Shown piece by piece: positions 1 to 5,228 of a stretch of 7,704 nt of DNA (position 1 is the first letter of the stretch; each line of letters starts with the position of its first letter). The notes below the pieces were generated by a model. It was not told where the DNA came from. It searched no databases and worked only from the letters and a program-made list of their open reading frames with translations. This DNA is from DATLYT01 sp035574455 (GTDB lineage: Bacteria; Bacteroidota; Ignavibacteria; UBA10030), in the NCBI GenBank assembly GCA_035574455.1, contig DATLYT010000180.1:1-7704 (forward strand), read 5' to 3'. Made by a program: the position numbers and the translations under genes.

Positions 1-669
1 GAAGCCAGCCACTTTCTGAGACCGACTCAACGCAACATTGCGCAGGAAGTGCCAGGGGAGCTTCGCAATCCGACGTTGGTAATCCACGGTGATCGTCCTG
101 AGGTCGGTAAAGCTCGCTTCCGCTACCACTGCACGGATGCGAGAGTCGATCGCCGCGGCCTGAATTGCCACTGCCGCCCCCATCGACGTGCCGAAGATCC
201 CGATGTTGCCGGTCTTAATGTCTTTTCGAGATTCGAGGTAATCGATCACAGTGGAGACATCACGCTTTTCGTAGTAACCGTAGGTGCAGTATTTCCCCTC
301 ACTTTCGCCGTGTTGACGGGAGTCGTACAGGAACACGTGAAAACCGTGGTTGTAAAAGAACCGAGCAAGAGCAATCCCCCCGATCTTACAATCTCCTACA
401 CCATGCAGATAGATGATTGTTCCTCGGGCGGCTTCTCGCTGAGCAATCAGCCAGGCGTGCAGCTTCAGTCCGTCATGCGTTGTAACAGTTAGCTCCTCTT
501 CAGGCAAGCCGGCATCGCGTGGTTCAAGCAATGTGGTTCGCATGGCATACCATTCTCTCGTGCGGCGCTCAGGCTGCAACAGAATCAGCGGCCCGATGAT
601 GAGAATAACGAACACCGCGCCAATTAGGAACAGCAGAAAGACAAGCAAAAGGCCAAGGAGGAGGGACAT
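1..669 (-). CDS. Membrane-anchored alpha/beta hydrolase, partial (C-terminus beyond left edge)
   Basis: The 223 visible codons run in frame off the left edge. Residues 1-31 form one long hydrophobic segment with few charges (MSLLLGLLLVFLL...), an uncleaved signal anchor or single membrane helix, so the catalytic domain probably sits on the periplasmic side. The alpha/beta-hydrolase core follows: a beta-strand plus oxyanion-hole motif IIYLHGVGD (85-93), YDSRQHGESEG (115-125), and the nucleophile elbow GTSMG (160-164) with Ser162 as predicted nucleophile. The catalytic Asp and His would lie in the missing part. It resembles the COG1073-type serine hydrolases/esterases; the substrate cannot be told. 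The start lies 8 nt after the stop of the upstream aminotransferase gene and has no Shine-Dalgarno sequence, so translation is probably coupled and the two genes are co-transcribed. Fold assignment is confident; the exact activity is unknown. Confidence 0.88.
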   Translation of the reverse strand, partial: MSLLLGLLLVFLLFLIGAVFVILIIGPLILLQPERRTREWYAMRTTLLEPRDAGLPEEELTVTTHDGLKLHAWLIAQREAARGTIIYLHGVGDCKIGGIALARFFYNHGFHVFLYDSRQHGESEGKYCTYGYYEKRDVSTVIDYLESRKDIKTGNIGIFGTSMGAAVAIQAAAIDSRIRAVVAEASFTDLRTITVDYQRRIAKLPWHFLRNVALSRSQKVAGF

Positions 670-677
670 GGGTTGAG

Positions 678-1820
678 TCAGTCGGAAACAGCGCTCAGTG
701 CGCGAATAAGCGTATCGATTTCATCGGGGGTGTTATAAAAATGAGGTGCGACACGAATGCAGCCTTCCCGGAGCGACACATGAATATCCTGCTGCAGAAG
801 GTGGAGAAAGATTCGTTTCGCGCGCGCATCCTTCCAGGTCAAGATGCCGGCTCGGTGACGATGCTCGCGCGGTGTTACGACCTCTGCCTTTCGTGCTGTC
901 AGGAATTCGAGCAACCGGTCGGTCAGCGCCAGAAGATGACGGTGAATGCGGTCGATGCCGATCTCGAGCAACAGTCCGAGCGATTCATGCAGTGCAACGA
1001 TGCCAACCGCGTTCAACGTTCCGTTTTCGTACCGGCGAGCGGTGGGAGCAAACGTCAGGTCGTACTGAAAGAGATTCTCCATGAAATTCTCCTTGCTCGT
1101 CCAACCGACATACTGCTGGCAAATCTTTTCCTGCAACTCGTGTGTGATGAAGAAAAAGCCCTGGCCTTCGAGCGCCATCAACCATTTATGGCCGCCGCAC
1201 GACAGGAAATCGACCTTTGCTGCCTGCACATCGAGCGGTGCCGCTCCAAGTCCCTGAATGGCATCCACGCAAAAGACGACCCCGCGGCTTCTACAGAGCT
1301 CGCCGATGGCATGTAGATCCGCCTTGAAGCCGTTCAGGAACTGGACAAAGCTCACGGAGACAATTCTGGTCCGCGGTGTCAGTGCACGCTCAATCATCTC
1401 GGCGGTGAGGATGCAGTCAGGGCACTGAATGAAATCGACTTCAACGCCGAGACGCTTGAGATGGAGAAAAGGGTAAACGTTGGCCGGGAATTCCATGCTG
1501 TTCAGGAGCACGCGATCGCCCGGCTTCCAGGGATAACCGCTCGCAAGGACGTTGAGACCGTTTGACGTATTGTCCACGAACGCAATGCGGTCGGCTGTGG
1601 CGTTGATCAATCGCCCTATCCGGAGTTTTGTTTCTTGGGTCAACGATACTAAGCCTTCGTAGGGGTCGACGCGTTCGCGAGATCGTCGTGTGAGGTACTG
1701 TTCCACAGCGGCAATCGTTCTGCTGGGAAGCGGACTGATCGCGGCGTGATTGAGATACACCTTGCCGGAACTCAGAAAGGGAAACTGGTCGCGATATGAC
1801 GCAAGCTCAGTATGGTACAT
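678..1820 (-). CDS. Class V aminotransferase-fold PLP enzyme (cysteine desulfurase/isopenicillin N epimerase-like)
   Basis: This complete 380-residue protein has a normal length for fold-type I PLP enzymes of aminotransferase class V (COG0520-like). Visible motifs in order are YLNHAAISPLP (22-32, N-terminal substrate loop), FVDNTSNGLN (81-90, cofactor phosphate region), CVDAIQGLGA (184-193, with Asp186 expected to pair with the pyridine nitrogen), SCGGHKWL (207-214, with Lys212 as the predicted Schiff-base lysine), RYENGT (263-268) and the C-terminal IRVAPHFYNTPDEID (355-369), whose Arg356 fits the substrate-carboxylate arginine. I see no loop like the RxGxxC segment that carries the catalytic cysteine of SufS/IscS; Cys354 falls next to the arginine motif instead. 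A true cysteine desulfurase is therefore unlikely, and an epimerase, lyase or transaminase is more plausible. It is the first gene of a two-gene unit with the hydrolase. No Shine-Dalgarno sequence precedes the start. Confidence 0.92.
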   Translation of the reverse strand: MYHTELASYRDQFPFLSSGKVYLNHAAISPLPSRTIAAVEQYLTRRSRERVDPYEGLVSLTQETKLRIGRLINATADRIAFVDNTSNGLNVLASGYPWKPGDRVLLNSMEFPANVYPFLHLKRLGVEVDFIQCPDCILTAEMIERALTPRTRIVSVSFVQFLNGFKADLHAIGELCRSRGVVFCVDAIQGLGAAPLDVQAAKVDFLSCGGHKWLMALEGQGFFFITHELQEKICQQYVGWTSKENFMENLFQYDLTFAPTARRYENGTLNAVGIVALHESLGLLLEIGIDRIHRHLLALTDRLLEFLTARKAEVVTPREHRHRAGILTWKDARAKRIFLHLLQQDIHVSLREGCIRVAPHFYNTPDEIDTLIRALSAVSD

Positions 1821-1831
1821 AACGGTACGCC

Positions 1832-1859
1832 AATATACGGGTTAATAGCTGAAACTCAA
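1832..1859 (-). promoter_or_regulatory. Candidate promoter for the aminotransferase/hydrolase unit
   Basis: On the minus strand a TTGAGT box (1859-1854) and a TATATT box (1837-1832) are separated by 16 nt, close to the sigma70 consensus (4/6 and 5/6 matches). The same bases also fit the Bacteroidota-type pattern, a TTTG-like box about 19 nt before TATATTGG (consensus TAnnTTTG). Only 11 nt separate the -10 box from the ATG at 1820, so transcription would begin within a few bases of the start codon, in keeping with the missing Shine-Dalgarno sequence. The call is by pattern only. Confidence 0.35.
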
Positions 1860-1897
1860 AAACAGACGGCAGGAGAGAGAACAGAATGCAGAGGGTA

Positions 1898-1904
1898 GGG
1901 AGGA
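1898..1904 (+). promoter_or_regulatory. Shine-Dalgarno-like site before the glycosyltransferase
   Basis: The purine-rich GGGAGGA lies 10-11 nt upstream of the ATG at 1915. It supports that start over the in-frame ATGs at 1936 and 1948, which have no comparable site. The spacing is slightly long, so the evidence is moderate. Confidence 0.45.
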
Positions 1905-1914
1905 TTCATTTACA

Positions 1915-3093
1915 ATGCACTTTCTTCTTTGTATTATGTTGTCGCTCATGAAAAAACCTATCGCCGTTAACACGTTACAGAATCTCCGCGTTGCGCTTGT
2001 CCACGATTGGCTCACGGGCATGCGTGGCGGTGAGAAAGTTCTGGAAGTTTTGTGCGAACTCTTCCCCGCGGCTACCCTGTTCACGCTTGTGCACAACCGG
2101 GGGTCGGTCTCTCCAACCATTGAGCGGATGCAGATTCGTACGTCGTTTGTGCAACGTCTTCCCTTTGTCGACCGGCAGTATCGCTACTATTTACCGCTTT
2201 TCCCTGCGGCAATCGAGTCGTTCGACCTCTCCGGCTACGACCTCATTATCTCGAGCAGCCATTGCGCAGCGAAGGGTGTCATTCCCCCAGCTCATGCGCT
2301 TCACGTTTGCTACTGCCACACGCCCATGCGCTATGTATGGGATCAGTATGACGAGTATTTTGGGAAGGGCCGCGCCAGCTGGCTCGTTCGGCAGACGATG
2401 TCCGTCGCGGCGCCTCGGCTGCGGGCGTGGGACGTTCGTACCAGCAGCCGCGTTCATCATTTCATCGCCAATTCTCACAATGTTGCCGAGCGTATTCGCC
2501 GCATCTACGGCCGGGAATCCGAAGTCGTGCACGCCCCGGTCGATGTGGAGCGGTTCACTGTCTCGAAGAACGACGAGGGCTACTTCTTACTCGTCAGCGC
2601 TCTGGTTCCGTATAAGCGCGTCGACCTTGCGGTTGAGGCATTCAACCGGATGGGGGAGCGGTTGCTGATTGTTGGGAGCGGGCCGGATCTTGACAAGCTT
2701 CGCGCACGAGCACGACCGAATGTTCAGTTTCTCGGCTGGCAAACCGACGATGCTCTGGTGAAGCTGTATGCAGGCTGTCGTGCTCTGATTTTTCCAGGAG
2801 AAGAGGATTTCGGTATTGTCCCTTTAGAAGCGATGGCGAGTGGGAAGCCGGTCGTTGCCTATGCTAAAGGAGGAGCGTTGGAGACTGTTGTCGAGGAGGG
2901 GAAAGCACCTACAGGGGTATTCTTTCATGAACAACGCGTGGAGGCTTTAGCGGAGGCGGTGCGCAAGGTCAAGAAAGTGAAATGGAATCCTCAAGCGATT
3001 CGGCGGCACGCGCTGAAGTTTGACCGGAAGCTCTTTCGAACGAAGATCGAACAGACCATCGCACGTGAAGTGTCAAATAGACTCTTCAGATAA
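1915..3093 (+). CDS. Family 4 glycosyltransferase, WbaZ-like
   Basis: This 392-residue protein shows both Rossmann halves of a GT-B retaining glycosyltransferase. The N-terminal half opens with RVALVHDWLTGMRGGEKVLE (25-44), including the glycine loop, and continues with VCYCHTPMRYVWDQY (131-145), a segment I associate with the WbaZ-like mannosyltransferase subgroup of GT4. The C-terminal half has SALVPYKRVD (228-237, with Lys234/Arg235 expected to contact the donor diphosphate), LLIVGSGPD (250-258) and the hallmark E-x7-E in EDFGIVPLE (Glu297 and Glu305). It probably transfers a sugar, perhaps mannose from GDP-mannose, onto a lipid-linked surface-polysaccharide precursor at the inner membrane; donor and acceptor are inference. 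The first 12 residues are hydrophobic and unlike the family, so translation may start at the ATG at 1948 (MKKPIAVN...), although the ribosome site favours 1915. It stands alone, divergent from the aminotransferase and convergent with the lipoprotein gene. Confidence 0.93.
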   Translation: MHFLLCIMLSLMKKPIAVNTLQNLRVALVHDWLTGMRGGEKVLEVLCELFPAATLFTLVHNRGSVSPTIERMQIRTSFVQRLPFVDRQYRYYLPLFPAAIESFDLSGYDLIISSSHCAAKGVIPPAHALHVCYCHTPMRYVWDQYDEYFGKGRASWLVRQTMSVAAPRLRAWDVRTSSRVHHFIANSHNVAERIRRIYGRESEVVHAPVDVERFTVSKNDEGYFLLVSALVPYKRVDLAVEAFNRMGERLLIVGSGPDLDKLRARARPNVQFLGWQTDDALVKLYAGCRALIFPGEEDFGIVPLEAMASGKPVVAYAKGGALETVVEEGKAPTGVFFHEQRVEALAEAVRKVKKVKWNPQAIRRHALKFDRKLFRTKIEQTIAREVSNRLFR

Positions 3094-3127
3094 CTCAACC
3101 CAATCCACTACCAGTTCCCATCAACCA

Positions 3128-3661
3128 CTACCTTAATCTTACCTCTAACTCGTACGTGTTGTTCTTATAGCTCCGTTCCGCGACGAACAGCGTCGGGAAG
3201 CCGGTGGAGTTCGCAGGGCCTTCCGTGTTGATGTAGAATCGAACAGGGTACTGGCTTATCTTCGAGAAAGGCGGAGGAAAGTCGAGGTTAATGGGCACAA
3301 TAAAAGGATGAACGGCTCCGGGCTGAATGGTCTTGTGCTCATCGTTCAAACGAATGTGGCGCGAAAACTGAAGATCGTGGTAATCCGTTAGCGACCCCGA
3401 TACACTCAGGTAGAACGGATCACTCAACTCTTTGTTACCGACATTTTCGATAAAAATTGTGAACTCGTATCCCAGCGCGGCAACATTCGGCTCGTAGATG
3501 GAGCGGCGAGCAATTTGCTGACGGTGCTGTAGACGGTACTCGATCTTCTTGATGCGCAGGTCGGGTAGTTCAACGTTTGGGTCTGTAACTTCTACGAACT
3601 TCGGTGCAGTGCCGCAGGCGATGACGGCCAGGGTTGCTACACAGAGGGTAAGTGGCTTCAT
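3128..3661 (-). CDS. Small lipoprotein with CARDB-like Ig-fold domain
   Basis: I place the start at 3661 (177 residues). GGAGG at 3674-3670 lies 8 nt before this ATG but only 2 nt before the in-frame ATG at 3667, which would add two residues. The N-terminus is a lipoprotein signal peptide ending in the lipobox VIAC, with Cys16 as the lipidated residue. The mature part resembles a CARDB-type beta-sandwich: PDLRIKKIEY (33-42), FTIFIENVGNKELSDPFYL (67-85, the strand-turn with the conserved N-x-G) and the closing ERSYKNNTYELEV (162-174, with the typical NN turn). CARDB domains are known as adhesion or assembly modules in cell-surface proteins; no catalytic residues are evident. It lies downstream of the SusC/SusD pair on the same strand, behind a hairpin, so a role as an accessory surface lipoprotein of that uptake system is possible but inferred. 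Confidence 0.82.
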   Translation of the reverse strand: MKPLTLCVATLAVIACGTAPKFVEVTDPNVELPDLRIKKIEYRLQHRQQIARRSIYEPNVAALGYEFTIFIENVGNKELSDPFYLSVSGSLTDYHDLQFSRHIRLNDEHKTIQPGAVHPFIVPINLDFPPPFSKISQYPVRFYINTEGPANSTGFPTLFVAERSYKNNTYELEVRLR

Positions 3662-3669
3662 GATCATTT

Positions 3670-3674
3670 CCTCC
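3670..3674 (-). promoter_or_regulatory. Ribosome binding site deciding the lipoprotein start
   Basis: On the minus strand GGAGG, preceded by two more Gs, stands 8 nt before the ATG at 3661. This is ideal spacing. The ATG two codons earlier would have only a 2-nt spacer, so the internal ATG is the better start. Confidence 0.65.
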
Positions 3675-3678
3675 CCAC

Positions 3679-3733
3679 AAAAGCGAGCAGGCTCGCCAGT
3701 GTCCTGTTATGTAGGGCCAGCGAGCCTGTCTCG
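3679..3733 (-). terminator. Hairpin plus short T-run after susD (terminator or attenuator)
   Basis: Arms at 3684-3696 and 3720-3733 pair over 13 bp, GC-rich (core CAGGCTCGC against GCGAGCCTG), with one bulged base at 3729. An inner 5-bp stem (3701-3705 with 3713-3717, including one G-T pair) leaves a 7-nt apical loop. On the minus strand the stem is followed by one C and then TTTT (3682-3679). It begins 12 nt after the susD stop codon, the usual place for an intrinsic terminator. The T-run is short and the lipoprotein ribosome site starts 4 bases later, so it may pass a fraction of transcripts or protect the susCD mRNA end. Confidence 0.7.
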
Positions 3734-3745
3734 AAGATACTGCTG

Positions 3746-5182
3746 TTACTGAATACCGAACGGAGACACCCTGCTTCGATTTGCTGTCAGCACTCTATTC
3801 ATATCCCATTTGATCGTGACGATGTTACCCGACACCGTGAAGTGCCGGTACTCGTCGGCGGGTGGGATATAATCGGGCACGACAACGCGGGTACCAGGCC
3901 CACCATCGACGACGTTTTTATTGCCGTCGATTTGTCGCTGTGTGACAGGCAAGCGGATACCCAAGTCGCTCATCCTGCGCCCTTCGAGGAAGAAGATCTC
4001 CTGACGCAGCAGATAGAGGGTATAGAAGTGCGAGGAAACGCTTGTCAGCGTGTCGATCATTGCCGTTGTCAGGCTGGTGCCGGAAATCGGGTACACCGTG
4101 ACGACGGACGAACCGCCGCGGCGCTGGATCAGGCCAGCGCGAGCAGGTGCGTCGGCATCAGCTTTGACGAGCATCGCCGGGTCGTTCGGCCGACCGGTGC
4201 GCGTGTCGCGATCATTAAACGTTGCCGTTGCACGACCTCGCGCGGTCGTGATTGCGTTCTTCATCGCAGTTTTTGCTCCCGCTAAATCGTTGTTAGCCAA
4301 CGCGACTTCTGCAAGGATGAGATGTGCTTCTTCAGCCTTCAGCGTCGGGTGGGGTGTGCTCGTCGTCGTGTACTTCGGATCCAAGAAATCCAAGCGCGGG
4401 AGCGGCTGGATATCGTTCGACGTACGGCCGACCATTGCCGCGTAAGTTGTCGAGGTGAGGTTGGCAGGGTCGAATTGAGCCATAAGGGTATGCGTCGTTC
4501 CGCCGGGGAGCGCTAAGGCCGCGTTGGCTTCAGCGGCTGCGTTTGTCTTATCACCGAGCATTCGATAAGCACGAGCGCGTCCCAGCTTGCAGCTGATCTT
4601 GAGAGCACTTTGTGCCGTGAGATTAAATGCTGTCTGGAATTGCTCCACAGCAAGCCGCAGAGCATCCTGAGCACTTACCAACGGTCCTTTTTCAACAATG
4701 GGGAAGTTGGTGAAATTCTCACCAAGGATCAGCAATGCAAAGCCCTTATAGAAGTAGACTTCAGCCTTTTGCTCATTCGTGGCAAGGATGTCATTCGGGA
4801 TAATTGTGGCAATACCGAAGTCCGCAAGAGCATTTAGCTGGAGAGCGTTTTCGTACATTGCCCCGTACGTAAAGGTCCGAGGTGTGATCGTCCGGGGAAA
4901 GGAGAGCACGTTATCATAAAACGATGTTCGGTTATCGAGATTGTCTGATACAAGGTCGCCGATAAACGACGAGATTCCGACAGTTGCAGAAAACAATCGA
5001 CGAACTCCTGTAACGAGCGATGTAGTTCCGCCGTTGGGATTCGCCAAAAGATTCTCTGCTGTGATCTGCGGGTTTTCAATTTTGGACGGGTCTACCAGCT
5101 CACAGGCACCTATTGCCAGTACGAGTAGGAAGAGCCCCGCCTTAACCGGCAGTCCGTAAAAAGTAGTCTTTTGTGTTTGCAT
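3746..5182 (-). CDS. SusD/RagB-family surface lipoprotein
   Basis: This complete 478-residue protein begins with a lipoprotein signal peptide: charged N-terminus, hydrophobic run 15-26 and lipobox IGAC, with Cys27 as the lipidation site. The mature part has the alpha-helical, TPR-containing layout of SusD-like proteins. Helical repeats are visible at 141-157 (EVYFYKGFALLILGENF), 196-223 (LGRARAYRMLGDKTNAAAEA) and 282-311 (EEAHLILAEVALANNDLAGA). Near the C-terminus is the family signature LLRQEIFFLEGRRMSDLGIRLP (391-412). SusD proteins sit on the cell surface as a lid over their SusC barrel and bind the nutrient before import. At 478 residues it is a little shorter than classical SusD (about 500-550). 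It follows the SusC gene by 46 nt with its own strong ribosome site, consistent with co-transcription. The substrate cannot be predicted: there is no neighbouring degradative enzyme in view. Confidence 0.94.
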   Translation of the reverse strand: MQTQKTTFYGLPVKAGLFLLVLAIGACELVDPSKIENPQITAENLLANPNGGTTSLVTGVRRLFSATVGISSFIGDLVSDNLDNRTSFYDNVLSFPRTITPRTFTYGAMYENALQLNALADFGIATIIPNDILATNEQKAEVYFYKGFALLILGENFTNFPIVEKGPLVSAQDALRLAVEQFQTAFNLTAQSALKISCKLGRARAYRMLGDKTNAAAEANAALALPGGTTHTLMAQFDPANLTSTTYAAMVGRTSNDIQPLPRLDFLDPKYTTTSTPHPTLKAEEAHLILAEVALANNDLAGAKTAMKNAITTARGRATATFNDRDTRTGRPNDPAMLVKADADAPARAGLIQRRGGSSVVTVYPISGTSLTTAMIDTLTSVSSHFYTLYLLRQEIFFLEGRRMSDLGIRLPVTQRQIDGNKNVVDGGPGTRVVVPDYIPPADEYRHFTVSGNIVTIKWDMNRVLTANRSRVSPFGIQ

Positions 5183-5191
5183 GGTTGTAGT

Positions 5192-5197
5192 CTCCTC
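5192..5197 (-). promoter_or_regulatory. Strong Shine-Dalgarno site of susD
   Basis: GAGGAG on the minus strand lies 9 nt before the susD ATG at 5182. It confirms the start and shows that this host uses anti-SD pairing, unlike most classical Bacteroidetes. Confidence 0.7.
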
Positions 5198-5228
5198 GAA
5201 AGAATTCCAGTCTTTGATTGAAAGTGGG

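Noticed and set aside
49..492. Plus-strand open frame of 147 codons at the left edge
   Set aside because: It is antisense to the alpha/beta hydrolase, whose minus-strand translation shows the oxyanion and GTSMG motifs. The plus-strand product has no recognisable features.
741..1316. Plus-strand open frame of 191 codons inside the aminotransferase gene
   Set aside because: It lies fully antisense to a clearly recognised PLP enzyme, and its product has no signal peptide, domain motif or ribosome site of note.
1842..2120. Minus-strand open frame of 92 codons across the divergent region
   Set aside because: It overlaps the glycosyltransferase N-terminal coding region and the product looks random, with no motif or ribosome site.
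3732..3761. Possible Bacteroidota-type promoter (TATCTTCG with an upstream GTTCG) at the end of susD, for the lipoprotein gene
   Set aside because: Both boxes deviate from TAnnTTTG/TTTG and the implied start would fall within the hairpin; too weak to list as a feature.
3842..4445. Long plus-strand open frames antisense to susD
   Set aside because: They are shadow frames; the minus strand carries an unambiguous SusD-family protein.
5199..5224. Short mutually exclusive inverted repeats (AAAGA/TCTTT and CTTT/AAAG) in the gap between the SusC and SusD genes
   Set aside because: The stems are only 4-5 bp and AT-rich, easily due to chance; no credible riboswitch or attenuator.
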